Shown here: one piece after another, positions 34,790 to 42,798 of the stretch
How positions within the stretch are numbered: position 1 is the first letter of the stretch
Layout: each line of letters begins with the position of its first letter
Program-made: the position numbers and the translations under genes
Assembly (NCBI GenBank): GCA_017540505.1
Contig: JAFYAW010000004.1
Coordinates: forward strand, 1-44,875
Direction of reading: 5' to 3'
DNA length: 44,875 nucleotides
From: Bacteroidales bacterium
Lineage (GTDB): Bacteria > Bacteroidota > Bacteroidia > Bacteroidales > WCHB1-69
The notes under the pieces: generated by a model
Database searches by the model: none
What the model was told of the DNA's origin: nothing
The model's input: only the letters and a program-made list of their open reading frames with translations

Positions 34790-35356
34790 CTATTCGTTTA
34801 AAAAGTCTTTGACCAGCTGGATGGTCTCCTGCTGCGCCTGCTCCAGCACATCATTCAATATTATTTTATCAAACTGGGGAGAGAAGGAGAGCTCGTATTC
34901 GGCTTTGTCCAACCGTTTCTGGAAGGATTCGGGCGATTCGGTGCCCCGGTTGCGGAGCCGGTTGGCCAGCTCTTCGATGGAGGGCGGCTCGATGAAGATG
35001 GCTAAGGCTTGCCCGCCGAAGAATTTCTTGATGTTCAAGCCCCCTAACACGTCCACATCGAAGATGACCGTCTGACCGTTCTGCCAGATGCGTTCCACTT
35101 CGCTTTTCAGGGAACCGTAATATTGGTTTTCATATACTTCCTGCCATTCCAAAAACTCGTCGTTGTCCAGGCGTTTTTTAAATTCGTCCGAGGTGATGAA
35201 ATAATAGTCCTTGCCGTCGGTCTCGTAGTCGCGTTTGGCACGCGTGGTGGCGGATATGGAGAACTGGAGTTTGGGGACAGCCTGCAGGAGATGCCGCACA
35301 ATGGATGTTTTCCCGGCACCGGAAGGTGCTGATACGATGATGACTTTGCCTTGCAT
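34790..35356 (-). CDS. gmk: Guanylate kinase
   Basis: A 188-residue enzyme converting GMP to GDP. The P-loop is APSGAGKT (10-17); the GMP-binding residues lie in SATTRAKRDYETDGKDYYF and FLEWQEVYENQYYGS. FDVDVLGGLNIKKFF and a lid region with RLRNRGTES follow. Length is standard. It opens the gmk - IMPase - flavoprotein - AddA operon; a TACTTTTG box at 35414-35421 is a likely promoter. Confidence 0.96.
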   Translation of the reverse strand: MQGKVIIVSAPSGAGKTSIVRHLLQAVPKLQFSISATTRAKRDYETDGKDYYFITSDEFKKRLDNDEFLEWQEVYENQYYGSLKSEVERIWQNGQTVIFDVDVLGGLNIKKFFGGQALAIFIEPPSIEELANRLRNRGTESPESFQKRLDKAEYELSFSPQFDKIILNDVLEQAQQETIQLVKDFLNE

Positions 35357-35413
35357 TTTCCGTTAGTTTTGGACCTGCAGCCCTGTCGGCTGGAGGTCGT
35401 TGGTTTTGCCATG

Positions 35414-35421
35414 CAAAAGTA
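35414..35421 (-). promoter_or_regulatory. -7 box (TACTTTTG) for the gmk operon
   Basis: The minus strand reads TACTTTTG, 57 bases upstream of the gmk ATG at 35356. Confidence 0.45.
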
Positions 35422-35447
35422 GCAAAAAAACAAACGGGAACCACAGG

Positions 35448-36890
35448 TTATTTTTGTCGCCTTTCAGCCCAGTAGTCTTTTATATGTCCCCAGTTGACGA
35501 CGATCCCCGCCGAAGCGGTGATTTTCGACCAGCGGGTCCAGTCAATGGCCGGGATGATATTATGGGCGGTGAAGAACACGTTGACGGGGCCGATATCAAA
35601 GCCAAGTCCGACACCCAAGTTGCCGTAGGATCTCCGTGCGAGCGTATAGGAGACGCAGATGTCGAAAACGTGGAAGAAATGCCCGTTGTATGCCACCGTC
35701 AGGGCAGGACGGAAGCTGTGGTTTACGATAGTGCCTTGGGCTAACAGAAAGATTCTATTGGACTTGTTCAAATCATATTGTCCTTGGATCAGGATTCTGG
35801 GGCTGAGGGCTGTGCTGTAGCCGGAGATGGCTTCCGAGTGCAGGGGGAAGTAGTCGGCCAGGGAGTCCAAAAAGGCGGATCTGCCCTCTTCGTCGGCGAG
35901 CTGCATGATGTCGTCCTCGGAAAGTCCGGAGAAGAGGAAGCCGCCATCGTGGTAGAAATGGCCGCCGTCGGACAAGGCACTGCTGACCTGCTGGGCGGAT
36001 GTCTTCCAATGGATGAAACCGAGGTCCAGTACGGAAACGGCGAGCGTAACCTTTTCTATGGGTTTGTACCGGAATCCCAAATCGATGCCTGCCCCCACGT
36101 TCTTGAAAGCGTTGGACAGAAGCGACCACTCCAAATCCGCCATCGTGACCTCATAGTTGCCATTGTCCATGTTCAGTTGGATGGGAATGGCGGAGGCCAA
36201 CCGCGCGTCCGCATCGTATTGCAGGAACATGCTATAGTCGTCTTCGTTGGTGGTGATGGTGGCGTTCAGGTTGCGGGTGTTGACATTGAAAGCCCCGAAC
36301 AGGAGCTTGGCGTGCGCCCCCCATGACATCTTGGAGTTCAGCTGATGCTGTATGCCCAAGCTGATCTCCTGATAAAGCGAGGCGTGAATGCCTAAGGAAA
36401 GCTTTGCAGGGTTCTCATCGCCTAAGTAGTTGAGGTTTCCCATCAAGGGGAATCCAATGAGATCTTTGGAAAAAGAAATGTTGGCATTGCCTCGGAGACG
36501 ATAGTCGAAGGAGAAAAAGAATTTCTTGGCAAAACGGAATCCGAATCCCAAGAGTGCCTCATCCAACTCCAGATCCAGATAATTGTTTTTTTGTTTGAGA
36601 CTGTTTGCAAATTTATTGGCTGTCAGTGAAATGGGATAGCCTTCCGCATCCGTTTCAAAAAGGTTCTTGTATCGGATGGAGGAGTTGTACAGGCCGATGC
36701 CGAGGTTGCCAATGCCAGGCACGGCCACATATCCCTTATAGAGCAGCTGCACTTCGGCAGAAGGGTCTGTGCGAAGCTGGTAGGGGTTCAGGTACATGAA
36801 ATGCGTCAGCGGGGCTTCCTGTGCGGAGGCCGTCACCATGGCCATAAATATGGCAAGGACGAGGGTTGCAGTTTTTTTTCTCATGGTCAT
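35448..36890 (-). CDS. Outer-membrane protein, DUF5723-like
   Basis: A 480-residue exported protein: signal peptide MTMRKKTATLVLAIFMAMVTASAQ, then FMYLNPYQLRTDPSAE. The remainder shows many amphipathic strands (NLGIGLYNSSI, LLGFGFRFAKKFFFSFDYRLRG, KLSLGIHASLYQEISLGIQH, AGIDLGFRYKP) typical of a large barrel. The pattern resembles the DUF5723 family of Bacteroidota outer-membrane proteins (from memory). Its ATG overlaps the stop of the upstream lipoprotein gene by four bases, so both are translated together, suggesting a complex at the outer membrane. Confidence 0.78.
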   Translation of the reverse strand: MTMRKKTATLVLAIFMAMVTASAQEAPLTHFMYLNPYQLRTDPSAEVQLLYKGYVAVPGIGNLGIGLYNSSIRYKNLFETDAEGYPISLTANKFANSLKQKNNYLDLELDEALLGFGFRFAKKFFFSFDYRLRGNANISFSKDLIGFPLMGNLNYLGDENPAKLSLGIHASLYQEISLGIQHQLNSKMSWGAHAKLLFGAFNVNTRNLNATITTNEDDYSMFLQYDADARLASAIPIQLNMDNGNYEVTMADLEWSLLSNAFKNVGAGIDLGFRYKPIEKVTLAVSVLDLGFIHWKTSAQQVSSALSDGGHFYHDGGFLFSGLSEDDIMQLADEEGRSAFLDSLADYFPLHSEAISGYSTALSPRILIQGQYDLNKSNRIFLLAQGTIVNHSFRPALTVAYNGHFFHVFDICVSYTLARRSYGNLGVGLGFDIGPVNVFFTAHNIIPAIDWTRWSKITASAGIVVNWGHIKDYWAERRQK

Positions 36891-38470
36891 GGCTGAAGGT
36901 ATTGGTTAGCTAATGTTCCCAAATCCACATCGAATTTGGCGGAGAGACGTACTTTGAGGGTCTGGTCGCTGCGGATGGCCACCTGGTGGTCGTCCGTGTT
37001 GACACCGGCCTTGAGAATGATTTTGTCACAGGAGAGCATCCGTTGTATCTGCGCCACATCCTCCTTGGCAATATAGGCCTCGCACGGGACGGACATGCCG
37101 CCATAGTAGCCGGGGATGGCCATCGGGGTGGTGAACAGGGAGTCGCGGACACGATGCGCCTGGCTGTCGTAGAAATAGGCCTGCATGTCAAAGCCGAGAG
37201 GAAGCTGGTTTTCAATGCGGAACCGGAACACGATGTTGGAAATCCCGTTGATGTCCGGAATGTCGGCCCCGCCAAAATCCAGCGTGTCGTGGAAGGTGAT
37301 CCGGTCGAGTTTCACTTTCAACGGCAGGGTGATGGCGATTTTAAGGTTTATGGTTTGATGTTCGGTGACGGTGAGGACGGGGGTGTTCATGCCGTTTGGA
37401 TTAAGCACTGCCGTGCCGGCGAAATGCAGGCTGCTCATGTTGGTGTTGAGGAACAGCGAGGAAGTGAGGGGAAGCGGTACGGACTCAAAGCTTTGTGTGT
37501 TGGCCGGCATGTGGATGGTGACCGGCGAGGAGGACAACAAAGAGGTTGTCGGGACACCCGTGCCGGAGAAGGATGCGTCGCGAACGGTGAGGTCCGCCCC
37601 GATGGGGAAGGTGTTCTGCACGAGGCACTCCACCTGCGGGTTGTACAGCGTGATGGAGCCTCCAAGCTGGCTCGACAAAAAGCTCAAGTCGAAGTCCAGA
37701 CTCTCGTCCAGATCCATGTCAAAGGCTTTGATGCGGCCCCGCAACTCCTCAAGCACAAGCTTCCTTGCCAGCACGGAGTATTGGATGACGGGGTTGTTCG
37801 GCACCTCCGCGCCCGAGGAGACGGCGGTCAAGTGCAGGTATATGTCCGCCTTGTTGACGGCGTTGGGCACCAGCGTGTAGCCCGAAAGGTCCAAGTCTAT
37901 CTGGTTGTCTTCGTAGGCGTTGATGTTGTATGTGACATGGAAATCATGATTGGCGGCATCTTTGATCTGGGGTGAGGAGACCTCCACGGTGAAATTGATG
38001 GGGATGTCGTGGGCAAGATGCAGGGTCAGCAGGCCGGACTTGATTCGGGCATAGTCCAATACAGCCTCATCAGCGGGGAACTCCAGCGTGGTGGTGTCGT
38101 TGTACAGCGTGAATGAAATCTGCGGCAGATGAGGGAAATGGCTTCCCGAGACCGTCAGGGTTTTCGACGCTGAAATGACTTTGTCTTTCATGATGCCCAA
38201 CAGCTGTTCGGAGGAAATCAGCGAGTCCTTCTCTAACTGATACGTGATTTCCAGGGTGCCGTCGTTGCCGGTTTGGATGAAAGAGGGATTGTCGGCCAAG
38301 CTGAGGATGTCACCAATCGAAAGATCGGCGTTCACCAACGGAATTCCCCACGAACCTTCGGCGTCTATGCCATTCATCCGCGAGAAATCGTAGGCGGTAC
38401 GCTTGCAGGAGAAACAGAACAGCATAAGCAGTCCCATGAAGCAAGTGCATAGTATATATCGGTGTTTCAT
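36887..38470 (-). CDS. Large lipoprotein, unknown function
   Basis: The ATG at 38470 (MKHRYILCTCFMGLLMLFCFSC) is chosen because it starts a lipoprotein signal; the frame extends 11 codons further but overlaps the -7 region. The 527-residue mature chain starts KRTAYDFSRMNGIDAEGSWGIP. It is rich in beta-strand repeats (LLTLHLAHDIPINFTVEVSS, DLDLSGYTLVPNAVNKADIYLHL), like an adhesin or assembly scaffold. No enzyme motifs. It is co-translated with the DUF5723-like outer-membrane protein, with which it probably forms a surface or periplasmic complex. Confidence 0.78.
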   Translation of the reverse strand: MKHRYILCTCFMGLLMLFCFSCKRTAYDFSRMNGIDAEGSWGIPLVNADLSIGDILSLADNPSFIQTGNDGTLEITYQLEKDSLISSEQLLGIMKDKVISASKTLTVSGSHFPHLPQISFTLYNDTTTLEFPADEAVLDYARIKSGLLTLHLAHDIPINFTVEVSSPQIKDAANHDFHVTYNINAYEDNQIDLDLSGYTLVPNAVNKADIYLHLTAVSSGAEVPNNPVIQYSVLARKLVLEELRGRIKAFDMDLDESLDFDLSFLSSQLGGSITLYNPQVECLVQNTFPIGADLTVRDASFSGTGVPTTSLLSSSPVTIHMPANTQSFESVPLPLTSSLFLNTNMSSLHFAGTAVLNPNGMNTPVLTVTEHQTINLKIAITLPLKVKLDRITFHDTLDFGGADIPDINGISNIVFRFRIENQLPLGFDMQAYFYDSQAHRVRDSLFTTPMAIPGYYGGMSVPCEAYIAKEDVAQIQRMLSCDKIILKAGVNTDDHQVAIRSDQTLKVRLSAKFDVDLGTLANQYLQP

Positions 38471-38500
38471 ATTGAAAACGGTTTGTATGATTTCAAGCGG

Positions 38501-38508
38501 CAAAGATA
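38501..38508 (-). promoter_or_regulatory. -7 box (TATCTTTG) for the large lipoprotein operon
   Basis: The minus strand reads TATCTTTG, 30 bases before the ATG at 38470. Confidence 0.55.
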
Positions 38509-38565
38509 CAAGAATTATTTAATTGCCTATATGTTAAAAAATCTTTGGATAAAAAATTGACATCG

Positions 38566-39504
38566 TTATTCTTCTGGCAGGGCCTTAAAGCCTAATCCCA
38601 TAATTTCAGAACTTTCAATGACATTCACGAAAGCCTGTGGGTCCAGCCGGCGCAGGTTGGCCTTGAGCTTGATGAGGTCGGTGCGGTCCAGCGTGACGTA
38701 AATCATCTTGCGCTCCGTTCCCTGGTACATGCCAAGACCGGTGAAAATCGTGCCTCCGCGCTTCATGTCGTGCAGGATGAAGTCGCGCACCTCGTCGGTC
38801 TTCTCCGTGACGATGAAGGCCGTCTTGTACGATTTGAGACCGTCCACGATGAGGTCGATGACTTTGCTCTCGATGGCGATGAGGATGATGGAGTAGATGG
38901 GCAGACGGATCTGCTTGAAAGCGATGAGGGTGGTGAGTGTGATACAGGAATCCACGATGAGCACCAACGTGCCGAGCGAGATCTTCGTGTATTTGTGCAG
39001 GATCATGGAGATGATGTCGCTGCCGCCGGAGGTGGCTCCCGACTTGAAAATCAGCCCGATGGCGATGCCGTAGATGACGCCGGCCACCACCGTGTTGAGG
39101 AAGTAGTCCGGGATGAAGAACAGGGTGCTGTGCGGGATCTGCACGGCGTTGTGGATGCCCGCGGCCTGCTCCACGATGCCTTCGTGGATGACCGGGTTGT
39201 AACCCCACAGGGTCTCAATCAGCCAGGTGAAGGCGAAAATGAGAATGGTGGAAACCACCGTCTTGATGCCGAATCGCGGTCCGAGAATCCAGGTGCCGAT
39301 CAGCAGCAGCGGGATATCCATACAGATGGCGTAGAAGCTGATCTTCCACGGCCATACCGTGTTGAGCACGTTGGCCAGACCGTAGGTGCCGCCAGGGGCG
39401 AGCAGGTACGGGTTGACGAACATCACATCGCCCACGGCAAACAGCAGGCTGCCAATCACCAGGAGCGTGTATGCTATAAGTTGGTCTTTCAGATTGGATT
39501 TCAT
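38566..39504 (-). CDS. YitT family membrane protein
   Basis: A 312-residue protein with an N-terminal membrane domain of about five to six spans (LIAYTLLVIGSLLFAVGDVMFVNP, GPRFGIKTVVSTILIFAFTW, GVIYGIAIGLIFKSGATSGGSD). The conserved GATSGGSDI turn is typical of YitT/DUF161. A C-terminal cytosolic DUF2179 domain includes AFIVTEKTDEV, MKRGGTIFTGLGMYQG and MIYVTLDRTDLIKLK. Function in the family is not well defined. It follows azlD after 58 bases on the same strand, so an azlC-azlD-yitT transcript is possible. Confidence 0.92.
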   Translation of the reverse strand: MKSNLKDQLIAYTLLVIGSLLFAVGDVMFVNPYLLAPGGTYGLANVLNTVWPWKISFYAICMDIPLLLIGTWILGPRFGIKTVVSTILIFAFTWLIETLWGYNPVIHEGIVEQAAGIHNAVQIPHSTLFFIPDYFLNTVVAGVIYGIAIGLIFKSGATSGGSDIISMILHKYTKISLGTLVLIVDSCITLTTLIAFKQIRLPIYSIILIAIESKVIDLIVDGLKSYKTAFIVTEKTDEVRDFILHDMKRGGTIFTGLGMYQGTERKMIYVTLDRTDLIKLKANLRRLDPQAFVNVIESSEIMGLGFKALPEE

Positions 39505-39562
39505 CGGTTTCGGGTTTTATAGGATGTTAGAAAAATTGTGTTGGATGATGTATCTTAATAGG

Positions 39563-39913
39563 TTAGAAAACGATAGGCAGCAGCAGTTCCACAAGGAGGG
39601 CCACTAAAACGGCCACTAAGGCCACGCGTACCAGACCGCGGTTCTTCCACGACATGACGATGGCCACCACCGTGGCGATGATGGCGGAGGCGTAGTGCGG
39701 CGTGGTGGCTCCCGTTGGTGTGGTGGAGTAGATGACTCCCGGGAAGGTCATGGCCGACAGTACGCAGAAGGGGATGTAGTAGAGGAAATCCTGGAACCAT
39801 TCGTTGTCTAATTTCCGGCGCACGAACCCGATGGGGATGACGCGGATGAGGTAGGTGGTGAGGGCCATGATGACCATCGCGATGGCCACGTTCTGCATAC
39901 TACACATGGGCAC
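39563..39913 (-). CDS. azlD: Branched-chain amino acid exporter small subunit AzlD
   Basis: A 116-residue protein with four hydrophobic spans (VAIAMVIMALTTYLIRVIP, FLYYIPFCVLSAMTFPGVIY, YASAIIATVVAIVMSW, LVRVALVAVLVALLVELLLP). The TYLIRVIP and FLYYIPFCVLSAM motifs match AzlD. It overlaps the azlC stop by 14 bases. In other bacteria AzlCD exports branched-chain amino acids or analogues. Confidence 0.92.
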   Translation of the reverse strand: MPMCSMQNVAIAMVIMALTTYLIRVIPIGFVRRKLDNEWFQDFLYYIPFCVLSAMTFPGVIYSTTPTGATTPHYASAIIATVVAIVMSWKNRGLVRVALVAVLVALLVELLLPIVF

Positions 39914-40640
39914 CTCCTTCCTGATGTTGTCTCCTGCGGAAACGTTTCACCTCCTTGATGGAGGCACACACGGCGGCACCAACGATGGCCGAGATGATGA
40001 TGGCCCAACCGCCGCCGCCGCTCTTGCCAAGCACATCCAAGCCCGGCACGTAGGTGAAGAGGCACGACAGCAGGGCTGACAGGATGATGGCGATGGCCAC
40101 CTTGCGGCCCGTGCGCGCCGGCGGGATGATGATGGCGATGAACATACAGTACAACGCGATGCCGAAGCAGCCCTGCAGCATCGGCGACAGCAGGCTTGAG
40201 GCCACAGCACCGAGAAAGGTGCCCAGGGTCCACCCGAAAATCGGGGTAATCATCAGACCGCCGAAGAACGGGAAGCCGACCTCGTCCTTCTCCATGGCCG
40301 CCAGCGCGAACACCTCGTCGGTGATGCAGAAGGCCATGATGGCACGCTTGTAAAACGGCAGGTCGGAGGCCACTTTCTGCGACAACGAGAGCGACATGAG
40401 CATATAGCGGAGATTGATGACGAAGGTGGTGATGATGAGCTCGATGTAGGGGGCACCTCCCTCAATGAGACGGATGCCGGCAAACTGTCCGGCAGAAGCC
40501 ATGTTGGTGAGGGATATGATGGTGGCCTCCAACGGGTTGAAGCCCATCTTGACAGCTATCAGCCCGAAGGTGAAGGACACAGGAATGTAGCCCAAACAGA
40601 TGGGAAATCCCTTTTTTACACCTCTAACAAACTCATTCAT
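39900..40640 (-). CDS. azlC: Branched-chain amino acid exporter large subunit AzlC
   Basis: A 246-residue membrane protein with the AzlC pattern: FPICLGYIPVSFTFGLIAVKMGFNPLE at the N-terminus (typical GYIPxGxAFG-type motif), NMASAGQFAG, INLRYMLMSLSLS, and TDEVFALA. About seven spans. It overlaps azlD and is preceded by a TATCTTTG box at 40670-40677. It is upstream of yitT. Confidence 0.93.
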   Translation of the reverse strand: MNEFVRGVKKGFPICLGYIPVSFTFGLIAVKMGFNPLEATIISLTNMASAGQFAGIRLIEGGAPYIELIITTFVINLRYMLMSLSLSQKVASDLPFYKRAIMAFCITDEVFALAAMEKDEVGFPFFGGLMITPIFGWTLGTFLGAVASSLLSPMLQGCFGIALYCMFIAIIIPPARTGRKVAIAIILSALLSCLFTYVPGLDVLGKSGGGGWAIIISAIVGAAVCASIKEVKRFRRRQHQEGGAHV

Positions 40641-40669
40641 AAAAAGTTGACGGTTTTTATTTCAGGGTG

Positions 40670-40677
40670 CAAAGATA
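40670..40677 (-). promoter_or_regulatory. -7 box (TATCTTTG) for azlCD
   Basis: The minus strand reads TATCTTTG, 29 bases before the azlC ATG. A divergent plus-strand box lies about 50 bases away. Confidence 0.55.
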
Positions 40678-40723
40678 CAATTTAATTGTATGCGGAAAGG
40701 TATGTGCGGGCGGCAATTTTTTA

Positions 40724-40731
40724 TATCTTTG
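40724..40731 (+). promoter_or_regulatory. -7 box (TATCTTTG) for the PAS gene
   Basis: TATCTTTG lies 24 bases before the ATG at 40756. This favours that start over the longer frame at 40690, which begins upstream of the promoter box. Confidence 0.6.
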
Positions 40732-40755
40732 CGCCATTCATTACAAACCCTTAAA

Positions 40756-41106
40756 ATGCGTTCAACTATGCTTGAATATTTCAACGAAGTGCCCTATTCC
40801 GTCACCATTTGCGACAAAGACGGAAAAATTTTGGAAATGAACGATATGGCGGTGAATGTGCTCAGTCACGGCCAACAGATCATCGGCCAGAACCTATTAG
40901 ACTGCCATCCGGAGCCTGCCCGCACCAAACTGGCGGAGATGCTGAAGAATCATAATGTGAATGCCTACACCATCGAGAAGAACGGCAAGAAGAAACTTGT
41001 CTACCAGTCGCCTTGGTTTAAAGACGGCGAGTTTGCCGGTTACATCGAGCTTTCCATGGAGATCCCGATGGAGATGCCGCATTATGTGCGGAAACCCAAG
41101 CAGTAA
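40756..41106 (+). CDS. Single-domain PAS protein
   Basis: A 116-residue cytosolic protein made of one PAS domain: YSVTICDKDGKILEMNDMAV, then IIGQNLLDCHPEPARTKL, then VNAYTIEKNGKKKLVYQSPW and AGYIELSMEIPMEMPHY. No output domain is attached, so it may sense a small ligand or redox state and act through a partner. The start at 40756 (MRSTMLEYF) or 40768 is preferred over 40690 because of the promoter position. A broken second copy of its last ~40 codons lies at 41880-42002, beyond the next gene. Confidence 0.85.
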   Translation: MRSTMLEYFNEVPYSVTICDKDGKILEMNDMAVNVLSHGQQIIGQNLLDCHPEPARTKLAEMLKNHNVNAYTIEKNGKKKLVYQSPWFKDGEFAGYIELSMEIPMEMPHYVRKPKQ

Positions 41107-41182
41107 AGAATTTAGATCTCTGGTTTTGTAGTTTTTAGTACGGTTGTTACGTTATAATAATTGCAACAAAAAATATAGCTAT

Positions 41183-41863
41183 ATGAAAAACATTATTACA
41201 ACAGTGGCACTCTGTCTGGTATGTGCCTTCAGCGTTTTCGCCCAAAATTATTCTACTGTCCAAATCACGCCTGTCAACGGAGTGCTGGTGGTGAACGGAA
41301 TAAACCAAATCTCCATTCCGAATTACGACCCCAGTGAAGTCCAGCTGGAGCCGATGGCCGGTTCCGTGGCCGTCCCCAACGCTGACCAGATGTACACAGT
41401 TGCCGAATTTGCCACCTTGGATGCCGTGTGGAACGCATGTAACGCTTCTGCCATCTGGGCGGACAACATGGTCACCTTGGACACCTATTCCGGACAAGGT
41501 ATGAATACGGGATACGCCGCACTGAAATTCTCCGGCACCCCGAACACTTACGGTTACGCCAAGTTCGACAAAACTGTTTCGGGAGGCTGGACGGAGTTCG
41601 GCTATTTCACTACAGGTAATGGTGTTGCGGAAAGGACAAACACCATTACCGTTTATCCGAATCCGGTGGTGGAAACCATCCGTATCAACAATGCCGAAGA
41701 AGCACATGTGGCCATTTACGACATGAAAGGCCAGCAGGTGAAATTGGTTGAGTATGCGAATGCCAATACGATGATAAATGTCTCGGATTTGTCGTCGGGT
41801 GTCTATTTTGTGAAGATCGCCAGCGGCAGCAAGGTGAATACGGTGAAATTCGTGAAGGAATAA
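41183..41863 (+). CDS. Small secreted protein with T9SS C-terminal sorting domain
   Basis: The ATG at 41183 (MKNIITTVALCLVCAFSVFAQ) begins a signal peptide; the upstream in-frame extension is rejected. A short 130-residue passenger of unknown function follows, rich in Asn/Thr/Gly. The C-terminal ~75 residues are a type A T9SS sorting domain: TITVYPNPVVETIRIN, VAIYDMKGQQVK, and SSGVYFVKIASG ending VKFVKE. It should be exported to the cell surface. It sits between the PAS gene and the PAS relic, which suggests insertion or a duplication around it. Confidence 0.88.
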   Translation: MKNIITTVALCLVCAFSVFAQNYSTVQITPVNGVLVVNGINQISIPNYDPSEVQLEPMAGSVAVPNADQMYTVAEFATLDAVWNACNASAIWADNMVTLDTYSGQGMNTGYAALKFSGTPNTYGYAKFDKTVSGGWTEFGYFTTGNGVAERTNTITVYPNPVVETIRINNAEEAHVAIYDMKGQQVKLVEYANANTMINVSDLSSGVYFVKIASGSKVNTVKFVKE

Positions 41864-41879
41864 TTACAGTTTGCGAGGG

Positions 41880-42002
41880 GGCAAGAAGAAGCTCGTCTAC
41901 AAGTCACCTTGGTTTAAAGACGGCGAGTTTGCCGGATACATCGAAGTCTCCATGGAAATTCCGATGTAGATGTCGTGCTATGTGCGGAAACCGAAGAACT
42001 GA
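41880..42002 (+). pseudogene. Truncated, broken copy of the PAS gene 3' end
   Basis: In one frame the sequence reads GKKKLVYKSPWFKDGEFAG, YIEVSMEIPM, then an in-frame TAG (41967-41969), then MSCYVRKPKN and TGA. It matches the last ~41 codons of the PAS gene at 40756-41106 with scattered base changes, including long identical runs (for example GGTTTAAAGACGGCGAGTTT). There is no start or upstream PAS sequence, so it is a relic. Confidence 0.85.
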
Positions 42003-42053
42003 AGGTTTTTTTCGCTAATTCATCGCATTCTGTTTGTTCTTTTTAAGGCATTG

Positions 42054-42653
42054 CTACAACGTTACATAAAACTTGTCCGTGTTGACCAACACGATGCCCG
42101 CTTTGTTGACGGCCCCGTTTTCGCGCAAATTGGTCTTGACTGTTTCAATGGCCGCTTTTGAGATTTTCGGAAGCATATTGGTCCAAAACACCACAATCAG
42201 GTACTCGGAATCGTCGTCAATTCCATAAATGTCTCTGATTTTCGACAGATTCCGCATTTGCGGAGTGATGAGGACAGCCGTCGCCGGCGGGAACGTTTCA
42301 AACCGTTGGTCCGTATTCCAGTTCAGGTTGGAGAACCCGCCCTTTGCCGTGCAGTTGATGTGATAGGAAAGGAGCGAATCCTTTTTGAAATAGAGGATTT
42401 GAATCGGCTGGACGGCAGTCTGATGTTGCCATAAACTGTCCTGGATGCACGTCCGATAAGCGTCAAACTGCTCGTAATCACTGACTATAGGTTTGATTTT
42501 GAAATCCCGGTCTATGACGGAAGTAATTATCTTGTCATATTCTTTCTGATCAAACTGCTTTATGGGTTTGAAATCGTAGAGCACCCCACAGCCTGCCAGC
42601 AGTATTACGGTGGAAAGAAACAAGGTGGCAAAACGACTTTCATTCTTCATCAT
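42054..42653 (-). CDS. Lipoprotein of unknown function
   Basis: A 199-residue lipoprotein: MMKNESRFATLFLSTVILLAGC with lipidated Cys at 22, then GVLYDFKPIKQ. The mature domain is alpha/beta, about 175 residues, no family recognised. It is flanked by the PAS relic downstream and a 145-base A/T-rich gap upstream (42654-42798). In that gap I see only a weak inverted repeat (AATTCCC ... GGGGAAT). Confidence 0.78.
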   Translation of the reverse strand: MMKNESRFATLFLSTVILLAGCGVLYDFKPIKQFDQKEYDKIITSVIDRDFKIKPIVSDYEQFDAYRTCIQDSLWQHQTAVQPIQILYFKKDSLLSYHINCTAKGGFSNLNWNTDQRFETFPPATAVLITPQMRNLSKIRDIYGIDDDSEYLIVVFWTNMLPKISKAAIETVKTNLRENGAVNKAGIVLVNTDKFYVTL

Positions 42654-42798
42654 TCTGTGATGTTTAATTTAATGCTGCGAAGATACTCTTTATTTTCATC
42701 TTATACAGATACTTATACTTGGCTAAATCGTTTTAATTCCCAATTTATGGCAATATTTCCATTTTTGGGGAATACAAAAATATTTGAATTTCTGCCAA

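Noticed and set aside
36986-37975. Plus-strand frame of 329 codons opposite the large lipoprotein gene
   Set aside because: Gly/Val/Asp/His-rich shadow translation; the minus-strand gene has a lipoprotein signal and operon overlap.
38615-39208. His/Arg-rich minus-strand frame inside yitT
   Set aside because: Out-of-frame shadow of the YitT gene with biased composition and no recognisable fold.
42735-42773. AATTCCC ... GGGGAAT inverted repeat as an operator or terminator
   Set aside because: The arms are short and imperfect, the spacer is long and no T-run follows.
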